A stretch of 63,942 bases of DNA from Ralstonia sp. NFACC01 (GTDB lineage: Bacteria > Pseudomonadota > Gammaproteobacteria > Burkholderiales > Burkholderiaceae): assembly GCF_900115545.1 (NCBI RefSeq), contig NZ_FOWV01000014.1, positions 1 to 63,942 of the forward strand. The letters run 5' to 3'. The notes beneath the pieces were generated by a model. It saw only the letters and a program-made list of their open reading frames with translations. It was not told the DNA's origin and did not search any database. This document shows positions 26,618 through 35,426 of the stretch, one piece after another (within the stretch, counting starts at the first letter, position 1; every line of letters begins with the position of its first letter). Position numbers and translations under genes: made by a program.

Positions 26618-28084
26618 ATGTCAACGAAATCCCTTTCTGCCGCTGGCGTTGCCTCGCCGGCCAAACGGCACTGGCCGGCGCTGGCGGCACTGCTAACCGG
26701 CAACTTCGTCACCATTCTCGACCTGTTCATCGTCAATGTGGCGATCCCGGACATTCGTGCCGGTCTGCACACCAGTTTTGCCGAAATCCAGCTCGTGATG
26801 GTCGGCTACAGCGCGGCGTATGCGGTGTTCCTGCTCAACGGCGCCCGCCTGGGCGACCTGTTTGGGCGCAAGCGCATGTTTCTGGCGGGCATGGCGTTGT
26901 TCACGCTGGCATCCGCGCTTTGCGGTCTGGCGACAACACCATGGATGCTGATCGCAATGCGTGTCGGCCAGGGCTTGGGGGCGGCCATCCTGATGCCGCA
27001 GGTGATGGCCTCGCTGCGCGTGCTGTTTGACGGCGATGCGCGGCGGCGCGCGTTCGGCACCATGGGCGCGGTGCAAGGCGTGGCGGCGTCGGTCTCGCAG
27101 ATCATCGGCGGCTGGCTGATTGCGCATCCGCTAGCAGCCGACGTGTCGGGCTGGCGCGCGGTGTTTTTGGTGAATGTGCCGATCGGCATTGTTGCGCTTT
27201 TGGCGGCGCGGGCCTTCGTCGCGGAATCGCGTGCGCCGGTGGCTGCGCGGCTGGACGTGCATGGCGCCGTGGCCGGCGCGGTGGCGCTGGCGATGCTGCT
27301 GGTGCCGATCATGCAGGGCCGCGAGTCTGGTTGGCCTTGGTGGTCGTGGGCGGTGCCGCTGGCCTCGTTGCTGGTGTTCCGCCACTTTGTGCGGGTGGAG
27401 CAAGCGCTGTCGGCGGCGGGCCGCGTCCCCATCATCGAAATGGCGCTGTTCCGCAACCGCAGCTTTGTGCTGGGCGTGCTGGCCATCTTCCTGTTCTACA
27501 CGGCCATCAGCTCGTACTTCCTGGCGCTGACGATCCTGCTGCAGTTCGGGCGCGGCTTGTCGGCGCTGGCAGCGGGGTTGGTGTTTACGCCGGCGGCCAT
27601 CGCGTTCTTTACCGGCTCGCTCACAGCGCCCCGCCTGGCTGAACGCATCGGGCAGCGCGCCCTGCTGCTGGGCGTGGCGATCTTCGCCGTGGGCATGGTG
27701 GTGCTGGCGGCAATGGCGCAACTGTGCGCGGGCACCGCTTGGCTAATCCTGCCGCTGATGCTCAACGGCTTTGGACAAGGCATGGTGATTCCGCTGTCGC
27801 TCAACACCATCCTAAGCGGCGTGGAAACGGCCCAGGCCGGCATGGGCGCCGGTACCGTCACGACCATGCAAGCCGTTGGCAACGCGGTGGGCGTAACGGT
27901 GGTGGGCGTGCTGCTGTTCTCGCTGCTCGGCCAGGTGAATGGGGTGGATGGCGCAGTGGCGATGGACGCGGCCTCCCACGCCGCACACTACGGCCACGCG
28001 TTCGCGCTGGCAACGCTCTACAACGTGGGCGCGACGGTGCTGTCGTTCGTGCTGTTCTGGCGCGCTTGGCGCCAGCACGCCTGA
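26618..28084 (+). CDS. DHA2 family MFS exporter (EmrB/QacA type)
   Basis: The 488-aa inner-membrane protein has about 14 TM segments, as in drug:H+ antiporter-2 carriers. Motif C/D-like sequences are visible: FVTILDLFIVNVAIPDI in TM1, LNGARLGDLFGRKRMF after TM2 and GLGAAILMPQVMASL in TM4. Drug, dye or solvent export is likely; the substrate is unknown. ATG 26618 is used; the ribosome site is weak. It is controlled by the divergent TetR gene, whose operator overlaps its -10 box. Confidence 0.9.
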   Translation: MSTKSLSAAGVASPAKRHWPALAALLTGNFVTILDLFIVNVAIPDIRAGLHTSFAEIQLVMVGYSAAYAVFLLNGARLGDLFGRKRMFLAGMALFTLASALCGLATTPWMLIAMRVGQGLGAAILMPQVMASLRVLFDGDARRRAFGTMGAVQGVAASVSQIIGGWLIAHPLAADVSGWRAVFLVNVPIGIVALLAARAFVAESRAPVAARLDVHGAVAGAVALAMLLVPIMQGRESGWPWWSWAVPLASLLVFRHFVRVEQALSAAGRVPIIEMALFRNRSFVLGVLAIFLFYTAISSYFLALTILLQFGRGLSALAAGLVFTPAAIAFFTGSLTAPRLAERIGQRALLLGVAIFAVGMVVLAAMAQLCAGTAWLILPLMLNGFGQGMVIPLSLNTILSGVETAQAGMGAGTVTTMQAVGNAVGVTVVGVLLFSLLGQVNGVDGAVAMDAASHAAHYGHAFALATLYNVGATVLSFVLFWRAWRQHA

Positions 28085-28091
28085 GCCAGGC

Positions 28092-28691
28092 TTATTTGCG
28101 CACCCAGCCGCGCCGCACGCACGGTGCCAGCACCACACCATGCAACGCCAGCCCCAAGCGGTGCAGCGGCTCCGACAGCGTATGCGCCACGGGCCCGCTG
28201 CACAGCCAAGCGCTCAAGGCCGACACAGCCGCCGCACCCAGCATGTCGAACGGATAGTGCACGCCCAGGTAGATGCGTGCCCACGCCATCGGCACGCCCA
28301 ATAGCGCCAGCAACACACCCGCGCGCCGCAGGCGTGCGTTCCACATCAGGCTGAACGCCACGGTCCACAGCGCGGTGAGGTGGTCGCTGGGGAACGACGA
28401 ATCCGACGCGTGCGGCAGCAGATTGGTCCCCAGGTCAATGGCAAACGGCCTCGGGTGATACCAGGCGAGGCCGAAACCAACATTGATCGACAACGCCAGC
28501 GCTGCAGCCACGCCGGTCTGCAATGCCTGCCTACGCGTGGTCGGCTCGCCCCATAGCCAGCCAGCCACGAGCGTCAATGGCACCAGCCAGATCGCGTATT
28601 CGGCAAAGGCCATCGCCAGCCAGACGGTCGTGGCTGAAGCGTCGGCCGGCGCGTTGATCCAAAGAAACAGCGTGTGATTGAGTGATTCCAT
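28092..28691 (-). CDS. PAP2 family phosphatase (BcrC-like)
   Basis: The 199-aa membrane protein has about five TM segments and the three PAP2 phosphatase motifs: YHPRPFAIDLG (motif 1 region), FPSDHLTALW (motif 2 with catalytic His) and ARIYLGVHYPFDMLG (motif 3). The N-terminus NHTLFLWINAPADAS is characteristic of BcrC/YbjG undecaprenyl-diphosphatases, which recycle the peptidoglycan lipid carrier and contribute to bacitracin tolerance. Convergent with the MFS gene (8-bp gap). Confidence 0.87.
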   Translation of the reverse strand: MESLNHTLFLWINAPADASATTVWLAMAFAEYAIWLVPLTLVAGWLWGEPTTRRQALQTGVAAALALSINVGFGLAWYHPRPFAIDLGTNLLPHASDSSFPSDHLTALWTVAFSLMWNARLRRAGVLLALLGVPMAWARIYLGVHYPFDMLGAAAVSALSAWLCSGPVAHTLSEPLHRLGLALHGVVLAPCVRRGWVRK

Positions 28692-28790
28692 ACAGCGTCG
28701 GCCAACGGCCCGTGTGATTCAACAACGGCGAGATACCCGGCCCACACTACGGAAGATTCCCTTCAATTCCCTTGGAACGGGCCTGTGGAC

Positions 28791-28850
28791 AAGCCTAGGC
28801 CACCCGACTTAGGCCAGCCGTAGCGATGCCCCCGATCCTTGCCTAGGCTT
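28791..28850. promoter_or_regulatory. Paired CCTAGG palindromes before GGDEF gene
   Basis: AAGCCTAGGC (28791-28800) and GCCTAGGCTT (28841-28850) are reverse complements and each contains the palindrome GCCTAGGC. Their left edges are 50 bp apart, close to five helical turns. A TGTGGACAA DnaA-box-like 9-mer at 28784-28792 abuts the first. Possible operators for the GGDEF gene or the divergent PAP2 gene. Confidence 0.45.
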
Positions 28851-28934
28851 TTCCCGCCGCCAGACGCTGCCTATGATGTAGACACACCGGCACGCAAGCA
28901 GGTCGGATACACAATCTCGAACCCCGGGGGGTGG

Positions 28935-30302
28935 ATGGAAAGTTTCCTGATCCAGCGAACCACACGCCGGCAAGCGATGATTGCCGGCGCGATTGCGCTG
29001 TTGATCCTGTTGACGCTGGCCGTGGCCGCACCACGTGCGGGCCTGCAATGGCCGGCGATCAACCCGTTCATGCCGATGTGCGCCTTGACGGTGTTCACCA
29101 CGGCCAGCATTGCCGCGTTTTTGCTGGGCGCTCAGTTCATCGTGACGCGGCAGCCGATGCTTGGCGCGCTGGGCGGTGCCTATGCTTTTACCGCCCTGGC
29201 GGTGGCGCTGCAGTTGCTGATGTTCCCCGGCGTGTTCTCGCCCACGGGGCTGTTTGGCGCCCGCCCCACCAGTGCAGCATGGATGTGGGTGTTCTGGCAT
29301 GGCGGTTTTCCGCTGTTCGTGATCCTGGCGGTACTCATGCGCGATCGGCTCTCGCGCGATGCCGTTGCTGACGGGCGCGTCGGCCTGTGGGCCTGGCTGC
29401 TGATCGGCGGGCCGGTGCTGGTGGGCGTGCTGCTATGCGGCTTTGCAGTGCTGACCAACCTGCCGCCGCCGCTGCACGCCGGCAATGGCGACAACCCCGT
29501 GGCGGTCATCCTGTGGGCCATCAACGCCATTGCCGTGCTCGCCGTGGTGGCCAGCGGCCGCCTCCGTGCGGTGCTTGACGTGTGGCTGGCCATTGCCGCG
29601 CTGGCCTGCCTGACCGACACCACCCTCAACCTGCTGAGCACCGACCGCTTTACCGTGGGCTGGTACGTCGCGCGCCTGTTCAGCATGTTCGCGCCTGGGG
29701 TGCTGGTCTGCGTGCTGGTGTGGGAGGTGACCGCGCTGTACCGGCGGCTGTTCGAGGCGCATGTCTCGCTGCGGCAGGCGTCCATGCGTGATGCGCTGAC
29801 CGGCTTGTACAACCGCACCTACTTCAACGAGCAGATCGATAACCAGATCAGCGCTGCGCAGGGCAACGGGCAGCCGTTTTCGCTGGTGATGGTCGATGTC
29901 GACCACTTCAAGCGCTACAACGATGCGTTCGGCCACCTCAAGGGCGACGCATGCCTGGCAGCCGTGGCCCATGCACTGGCCGGCGTGGTGCGCCGACCGG
30001 CAGATTTCATCGCTCGCTACGGCGGCGAGGAATTCGTCGTCGTTCTGCCCGAAACCGATGCGAACGAAGCGCAGGCCTTCGCAGAGCGCGCGCGCGAAGC
30101 CGTGCTGCGTCTGCGCATCGAAGCCGCTGCGCCGTCGCGCTACGTGACCGTCAGCGCCGGTTGCGCCACGTCAGTGCCAGGTAACAGCGTCCTCTCCATC
30201 GACACGCTGGTCGAGACTGCCGACGCCGCGCTCTACCGTGCCAAGGCGGCCGGTCGCAATCTGGTGATGACTGCGCAGCCTGCGTCTGCTGCGTTCACGT
30301 AG
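28935..30302 (+). CDS. Membrane diguanylate cyclase (MASE-GGDEF)
   Basis: The 455-aa protein has an N-terminal region of about eight TM helices (residues about 15-265) of a MASE-type sensor. A short helix then leads to a GGDEF domain with intact active site RYGGEEFVVVLPE and the metal Asp in VMVDVDHFKRYND. It synthesises cyclic di-GMP at the inner membrane. The allosteric RxxD I-site is not obvious five residues before GGEEF (RRPADFIARYGGEE), so feedback inhibition may be absent or altered. Start ATG 28935 is preceded by a G-rich ribosome site; a longer upstream reading is less likely. Confidence 0.9.
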   Translation: MESFLIQRTTRRQAMIAGAIALLILLTLAVAAPRAGLQWPAINPFMPMCALTVFTTASIAAFLLGAQFIVTRQPMLGALGGAYAFTALAVALQLLMFPGVFSPTGLFGARPTSAAWMWVFWHGGFPLFVILAVLMRDRLSRDAVADGRVGLWAWLLIGGPVLVGVLLCGFAVLTNLPPPLHAGNGDNPVAVILWAINAIAVLAVVASGRLRAVLDVWLAIAALACLTDTTLNLLSTDRFTVGWYVARLFSMFAPGVLVCVLVWEVTALYRRLFEAHVSLRQASMRDALTGLYNRTYFNEQIDNQISAAQGNGQPFSLVMVDVDHFKRYNDAFGHLKGDACLAAVAHALAGVVRRPADFIARYGGEEFVVVLPETDANEAQAFAERAREAVLRLRIEAAAPSRYVTVSAGCATSVPGNSVLSIDTLVETADAALYRAKAAGRNLVMTAQPASAAFT

Positions 30303-30361
30303 CGTGACGTAAGGCCTGTCAAACGATCAGGCACGTGAGCATTTGGCACGCCTGTCTTTGC

Positions 30362-30641
30362 TGTCTTCTTTATTTCTTCTGTATATAAAAATAGTAGTAG
30401 TAGATAACGGTGGATTGTTTCTGTGGATAGCTGCAGAAAACCCTTTCGCGTCAACTGCTTGCGAAATGCACAACCCATCGGACAGCGTGTGCCGTGGCGT
30501 GGATGACTCCTGCAGAGTGCGCCCCACCCTCTCGGCAGACACCAAAGTTATTCCCCCGCTGTGGACAACCTGACCCCGGACAGCCAACACAGTTGTCCCT
30601 GAAGTTCTTCACGTGTTTATCCACATATCCACATGTCCACA
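30362..30641. other. Replication-origin-like region (DnaA boxes, DnaA-trio, AT-rich)
   Basis: This gene-free region (30303-30666) holds an AT-rich stretch (30362-30398, with GTATATAAAAA), the trinucleotide run TAGTAGTAGTAG (30392-30403), a DnaA box TGTGGATAG (30422-30430) and TGTGGACAA (30560-30568). A tandem group follows: TTATCCACA (30617-30625, perfect consensus), ATATCCACA (30625-30633) and ATGTCCACA (30633-30641), spaced 8 bp. Read on the minus strand the order is DnaA box, CTA-trinucleotides, AT-rich tract, the order of the basal unwinding system of bacterial origins. No dnaA, repA or parAB gene lies in the window, so which replicon would use it is unknown. Confidence 0.6.
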
Positions 30642-30666
30642 GCGACAATGGCGACCATGCGCCGGA

Positions 30667-31584
30667 TTACCGCTTCGGTGCCCGTTCAAGACGCGCCGGG
30701 AACGCCTCCACCAACCAGTCAATGAACACTCGCAGCCGATGCGTGACATGGCGCGTTTGCGGATAGACGACGTGAAACGGATAAGGCGCCGGTCGCCACG
30801 GCTTCAGGATTTCCACCAGCGCGCCGTCGTTGATCGGCGCTTGCGCCGCATAGCCGAAGGTCTGCACGATGCCCAGGCCCGCAAGGCAGGCGGCCAGATG
30901 CGCATTGCTCTCGTTCACGCCGATGCGATGCTCGACCTTGATCTCAGTCTTTTCCCCGTCGCGCTCGAAGCGGAATGGAACCGACCGCCCCGACTGGCTG
31001 AACACGTAGCTCACGAGCCGGTGGCCATTCTTGAGTTCATCGGGGTAAGCCGGCGTGCCGTACTGCTTGAGGTATCCCGGGGTGGCGCAGGTAATCAGCG
31101 GCGCATCGCCCAGGTGGCGTGCGACCAGGGACGAGTTGTTTAGCGGGCCACCGCGAATCACGCAGTCGACGTTGTCCGCAATCAGATCCACCGAGCGGTC
31201 TGACACGCCCAGGTCAATCCTGATCTCGGGATAGCGCGCAGCGAACTCGGGCAGCAGAGGAATCAGCACGTCGCGCGCCGTCGAGCCGCCGACATCAATG
31301 CGCAACGACCCGCGCGGCCGTCCGCGTGCGAGGCTGAACGAGGCGTCGATGTCCTCCAGGTCGCCCAGGATGCGCGTGCTCTTGGCGTAGTAATCCTCGC
31401 CTTCCGGCGTCACCGTCACGCGCCGTGTCGTCCGCTGCAGCAGGCGCACACCCAGATGGGCCTCCAGTTCCTGCACCTGCTTGCTGACCGTGGCAATGGG
31501 CATGTCGAGCGAATCGGCCGCGCGCGTGAAGTTGCCGGCCTCCACCACGCGCGCAAAGGAACGCATTGCCAGGAGTTGGTCCAT
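30667..31584 (-). CDS. LysR family transcriptional regulator
   Basis: The 305-aa protein has a typical LTTR winged helix (DQLLAMRSFARVVEAGNFTRAADSLDMPIATVSKQVQELE) and a periplasmic-binding-like effector domain of the AaeR/DmlR subgroup (DCVIRGGPLNNSSLVARHLG). It is divergent from an SDR gene starting at 31765, a probable target. A pair of DnaA boxes lies between its start and that gene, and the origin-like region lies just past its 3' end. Start ATG 31584 with CAGGAG-like sequence absent; the N-terminus matches the family. Confidence 0.9.
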   Translation of the reverse strand: MDQLLAMRSFARVVEAGNFTRAADSLDMPIATVSKQVQELEAHLGVRLLQRTTRRVTVTPEGEDYYAKSTRILGDLEDIDASFSLARGRPRGSLRIDVGGSTARDVLIPLLPEFAARYPEIRIDLGVSDRSVDLIADNVDCVIRGGPLNNSSLVARHLGDAPLITCATPGYLKQYGTPAYPDELKNGHRLVSYVFSQSGRSVPFRFERDGEKTEIKVEHRIGVNESNAHLAACLAGLGIVQTFGYAAQAPINDGALVEILKPWRPAPYPFHVVYPQTRHVTHRLRVFIDWLVEAFPARLERAPKR

Positions 31585-31601
31585 TCGAATGTCCGCGCAA
31601 A

Positions 31602-31621
31602 TTATCCACAGCTGTGGATAG
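31602..31621. promoter_or_regulatory. Head-to-head DnaA box pair
   Basis: TTATCCACA (31602-31610, perfect consensus) and TGTGGATAG (31613-31621) form an inverted pair with a 2-bp centre, inside the divergent LysR/SDR promoter region and about 1 kb from the origin-like cluster. Confidence 0.6.
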
Positions 31622-31764
31622 TAATTCTATTTGCAGCCCTTTTTCGAAAAGTTTCCGAGCTCTACATTGCCTCCATGCCCAACGCGACGGGGCAAACGCA
31701 GAGCAAGGCACCACCCGCCGCGAGGTCATTCATTCAAACCTGAAATCACGACATGGAGCACATC

Positions 31765-32514
31765 ATGAGCAAGCAACTGGAAGGCAAGATCGCCCTCGTC
31801 ACGGGTGGTAGCAGCGGCATCGGTCTTGGCGCTGCCAAGGAACTCGCAGCCCAAGGCGCGCGCGTGTTTATCACCGGCCGCCGTCAGGCGGAACTCGATG
31901 CCGCCGTCGCAGAAATCGGCGCCGGCGCCACCGCATTGCGCGCCGATGCGTCGGTGCTGTCCGACCTCGACGCCGTCTATGCCCACATTGCCAAGGTGGC
32001 CGGCAAGCTGGACATCTTGTTCGCCAATGCCGGCGGCGGCGACATGATGTCGCTGGGTGCCATCACCGAAGAGCATTTCGACCGGATTTTTGGCACCAAC
32101 GTGCGCGGCGTGCTGTTCACGGTGCAGAAGGCGCTACCGCTGCTGACCGACGGCGCATCGATCATCCTGACGTCGTCCACGGTCTCGGTTCAAGGCACGG
32201 CCAACTTCAGCGTCTACAGCGCCAGCAAGGCGGCGGTGCGCAACTTCGCCCGCTCGTGGGTGATGGATCTGAAGGATCGCGGTATTCGCGTGAATGTCGT
32301 GAGCCCGGGCCCGATTCGCACGCCCGGCCTTGGCGGCCTCGCATCGGATGAAACGCGCCAGGGCCTGTTCGACTTCCTCACCGCTCAGGTGCCGCTGGGC
32401 CGCCTGGGAGAGCCGGCCGAAGTGGGCAAGGCCGTCGCGTTTCTTGCCTCGGACGCGGCAAGCTTTATCAATGGCATCGAGTTGTTTGTTGATGGCGGGA
32501 TGGCTCAGGTTTGA
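31765..32514 (+). CDS. SDR family oxidoreductase
   Basis: The 249-aa classical SDR has [10 protein letters not shown] at the N-terminus, ANAGGGDM at the NAG position, [19 protein letters not shown] with catalytic Ser-Tyr-Lys, and C-terminal [15 protein letters not shown]. This pattern is common for LysR-controlled SDRs annotated as glucose/ribitol dehydrogenase-like or general oxidoreductases. Start ATG 31765 is favoured over 31753 because GGAG at 31755-31758 lies in front of it. Divergent from the LysR gene at 30667-31584. Substrate unknown. Confidence 0.88.
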   Translation: MSKQLEGKIALVTGGSSGIGLGAAKELAAQGARVFITGRRQAELDAAVAEIGAGATALRADASVLSDLDAVYAHIAKVAGKLDILFANAGGGDMMSLGAITEEHFDRIFGTNVRGVLFTVQKALPLLTDGASIILTSSTVSVQGTANFSVYSASKAAVRNFARSWVMDLKDRGIRVNVVSPGPIRTPGLGGLASDETRQGLFDFLTAQVPLGRLGEPAEVGKAVAFLASDAASFINGIELFVDGGMAQV

Positions 32515-32534
32515 GCGTCGGTAGCCGGAAACGG

Positions 32535-32732
32535 CTACCAACCTCCAGCGGCGCGGGCCTGACATGACGCACGCCTGAGGATCATCTTGGGCTCAGGCTG
32601 AGGGGCTTGCCGCTCGAAGCTGGAACCCTTCGACAAGGCCGGAGAACAGCGACGGATTCGGAGATACGAACCCCATGGGCAGTGCGACGCAGAATGCCCG
32701 CGTCGCCCGCATAGCGTGCAATAGCCGTCCAT
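32535..32732 (-). CDS. Small CCHC zinc-knuckle protein, possible remnant
   Basis: A 65-aa reading frame from ATG 32732 begins MDGYCTLCGRRGHSASHCPW, which is a perfect CX2CX4HX4C zinc knuckle followed by a basic, low-complexity tail. Zinc knuckles of this kind bind single-stranded nucleic acid and in bacteria are met mainly in phage or plasmid small proteins. The frame continues upstream to a TTG at 32852. No strong ribosome site was seen and the surrounding 32515-32939 interval shows no other gene. It may be a decayed mobile-element gene. Confidence 0.4.
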   Translation of the reverse strand: MDGYCTLCGRRGHSASHCPWGSYLRIRRCSPALSKGSSFERQAPQPEPKMILRRASCQARAAGGW

Positions 32733-32939
32733 GACAATGACCTTTATCGAGAGCCAGGTGCCAACAACCCAAGTATTGGCGGGGCGCCCGACTCTCGCTA
32801 TCAGAGGACGCCAATTGTCTTGTCCGGGCGTGCCCTTGTTTCTGTAGGCCAATACGCAGGCGCTGTCAGTGCAGGCTGACAGCAGTCGATGCGCCCGATT
32901 GTCGTGCCGGTCGAGTTGCGGCCCTCTCGCAGGGACGGC

Positions 32940-34310
32940 TCAGGTTGAGGGGGCCAACCAGATTTTTTTGCGGTTCAGCAGCAGCGGAATGACGCCGATT
33001 GCGATGCCGCCCATCCCCACGACGTTGGTGACCCAGTCGAAGGTCGGGATGCTGTAGAGCGCGATGAAGAAAAGGAAGAGCCCGCTTGCTACCGGCCAGA
33101 TGACATGGGTGATGGCAACCCACGGCCCTTGCGTCAGCACCTTGCGGTAGTACCAGCCGCAGGCAAGCCCAGTGAGCCCCAGGTAGAAGCAAATCTGGAA
33201 ACCGATGGCAGTAATTGAATCCTGCAGGATGACGTTGATCGTCGGCAAATAAGACGACACGAACAGCAGCACGAGCCCGGTGATCCAGATGAAGAAGATG
33301 GCGATGTGGGGCGTGCGCCAAACCGGATGCAGACGCGCATAGCGCGCGTGGAGTGCGCCGTCGCGGCTTTTGGCAAACAGCGTGCGTGTGAACTGCAGCA
33401 TCTGGGTTTCGACCGTGCCCACCGTGCTCAGCAATACCGCGACGATCGCAACGTAGCCCCAGGTCGGGCCAAACAACTTCTCCGCAATGGCGAAAATGAT
33501 GTTCGTGTTGTAGTGCTGGATCTCGGCATCGGACAAGCCAAGCTGCGTAATGACGATGAAGATGAGGAAGAACGCCATCAAGAACACCATCGACCAGAAG
33601 GCGGCCCGACCGGGGGTGTGGTTTGCGTCACGCGTCTCTTCGCTGAGGTTCATCGTCACGTCCCAGCCGTAAAAGAAGAAGATCGCCACCAACGCGCCGT
33701 TGGCGAACATCTTGGGCGTGAACGCGAAAGGCCAGAACCAGACCCACGAGAACGGATGCGCTGGCGTATGCGGGAACACGATGAAACTCGCGACGATGAT
33801 CACGAGCAGGATGACGCCCTCGACAATCGTCATCAGCACCTGCACGTAACTGGTGAGCTTGATGCCCTTGACGACCACCGCGCTGACAACTGTGAGCCAT
33901 GCCGCAGCGATCAACGTCACGTAGTGCACGTTGTTCATCATGGGCCGATCAAAGATGAGCAGCGTGGCATTTGCCGCCGGAATCATGGCAGACACCATGA
34001 ACACGCAGCACAGCACCAGCAGCGCCCAGCCGGCAAGGAAGCCGAGCGCGCGCCCGAATACCATGCTCACCCACGAATATGAGGTACCGGCGCTCGCCAA
34101 GGCGCGGTTCATGTTGATGAACGCATACGCGATGCCAAACATGATGAGCCCACACACCAGAATGCTCGCCGGCGACTGCGTGCCAGCCGTCCCGATGATG
34201 GTGGAAGTCGTGATCTCGATGCTGTAGGCCGGCGCGGTGCCGGCAATGCCCATGATTACCGATTCGACGACGCCCAGGGAATCTGCATTGAGCTTGGCTG
34301 GCTGGTCCAT
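32940..34310 (-). CDS. APC family amino-acid permease
   Basis: The 456-aa integral membrane protein has about 12-14 TM helices. The APC N-terminal signature is seen in LGVVESVIMGIAGTAPAYSIEITTSTIIG (unwound helix 1 with GIAGTAP). The conserved FFYGWDVTMNLSEETRD segment in helix 6 is present. It likely imports an amino acid or polyamine by H+ symport. ATG 34310 is chosen; the frame stays open to a TTG at 34334. Monocistronic; an SDR gene lies upstream on the same strand. Confidence 0.87.
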   Translation of the reverse strand: MDQPAKLNADSLGVVESVIMGIAGTAPAYSIEITTSTIIGTAGTQSPASILVCGLIMFGIAYAFINMNRALASAGTSYSWVSMVFGRALGFLAGWALLVLCCVFMVSAMIPAANATLLIFDRPMMNNVHYVTLIAAAWLTVVSAVVVKGIKLTSYVQVLMTIVEGVILLVIIVASFIVFPHTPAHPFSWVWFWPFAFTPKMFANGALVAIFFFYGWDVTMNLSEETRDANHTPGRAAFWSMVFLMAFFLIFIVITQLGLSDAEIQHYNTNIIFAIAEKLFGPTWGYVAIVAVLLSTVGTVETQMLQFTRTLFAKSRDGALHARYARLHPVWRTPHIAIFFIWITGLVLLFVSSYLPTINVILQDSITAIGFQICFYLGLTGLACGWYYRKVLTQGPWVAITHVIWPVASGLFLFFIALYSIPTFDWVTNVVGMGGIAIGVIPLLLNRKKIWLAPST

Positions 34311-34496
34311 GGGCGCGCGACTCCGGGTCGACAATGGGCGATAGACCGATTTTTACCCTGTGCGGAAGGTGCGGGCAATAGGGGGCGCTCTGCACCCTGC
34401 GAGGAGCTTGGGCGGGCGCTCTGGCATGCATCTGCTGTGTATGGTCAAAGCGCACCATCACTTACACGACCGTCTCTCTAAGGGTTACGCCGACAC

Positions 34497-35333
34497 TCAG
34501 TGTCCATAGTCCGTCGACACGGTAATGTCCTTCCATTTGCGCAGTTCCTCTTCCAGCGCAGTCAGATGGGTTCGAACAAGCGTTAGCGCATCACTGCCAA
34601 GCAGCAGATGGGCCGGCGGATAGTCGGCCGCAATCACAGCCAACATCGCACGCGCTGCCTTAACCGGGTCGCCGAGTTGCTTGCCGTTTTTCTCTTCCCG
34701 GGCGCGTCGCACGGGATCGAAGACATTGTCGTAGTCGGGGATAGAGCGCGACGTGCGCGTCATCGAGCGCCCCGCCCAGTCGGTACGGAATGATCCGGGT
34801 GCCACCGCAGTCACGGCAATGCCGAAGCTGCGCACCTCCTTGCCAAGAGTTTCCGAAATGCCCTCCAACGCGAACTTGCTGCCGCAGTAGTAGGCAATGC
34901 CCGGCATCGTGATATGTCCGCCCATCGATGTGATGTTCAGGATGTGGCCACGCCGGCGGCGACGCATGAACGGCAGCACCGCTTTCATCATGGCGACGGC
35001 ACCGAACACGTTCACGTCGAACTGCCTACGCATCTCGGATAACGGCGACTCCTCCAGTACCCCCTCATGCCCGTAGCCGGCATTGTTGACGAGGACATCG
35101 ACCGGGCCGACGTTGGCTTCGATTTCCGACACGGCACCGTCAATGACGTGGAAATCGGTCACGTCCAATACACGCGCAAATGCATTGAGTGAAAGCGACT
35201 CGAAATCGCGCTTGGCCTGCTCGCTTCGGACGGTGCCGACAACCTTGTGGCCCGCGGCCAATGCTTCCTGTGCCAGCGCACGGCCCAGGCCGCTGCTGAC
35301 TCCCGTGATGAGAAAAATCTTGCTGCTGGTCAT
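34497..35333 (-). CDS. SDR family oxidoreductase
   Basis: The 278-aa short-chain dehydrogenase has FLITGVSSGLGRALA, VLVNNAGYGHEG and the YYCGSKFALEG Tyr-x3-Lys motif with ITSMGGHI for the Ser. The C-terminal extension of about 40 residues (HLLLGSDALTLVRTHLTALEEEL) is the one seen in the subgroup usually divergent from AraC regulators. That is also the arrangement here: an AraC gene starts 94 bp away in the opposite direction. Substrate unknown. Confidence 0.9.
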   Translation of the reverse strand: MTSSKIFLITGVSSGLGRALAQEALAAGHKVVGTVRSEQAKRDFESLSLNAFARVLDVTDFHVIDGAVSEIEANVGPVDVLVNNAGYGHEGVLEESPLSEMRRQFDVNVFGAVAMMKAVLPFMRRRRRGHILNITSMGGHITMPGIAYYCGSKFALEGISETLGKEVRSFGIAVTAVAPGSFRTDWAGRSMTRTSRSIPDYDNVFDPVRRAREEKNGKQLGDPVKAARAMLAVIAADYPPAHLLLGSDALTLVRTHLTALEEELRKWKDITVSTDYGH

Positions 35334-35426
35334 AGCTGCCCCTTGCCGAGCGTGATGAAGGGTGCATGCTAGTCTTGGCAGATAGTCGATTTAAGCCGAA
35401 TTCGGCTGAATTTATTGCCTAAAAGT

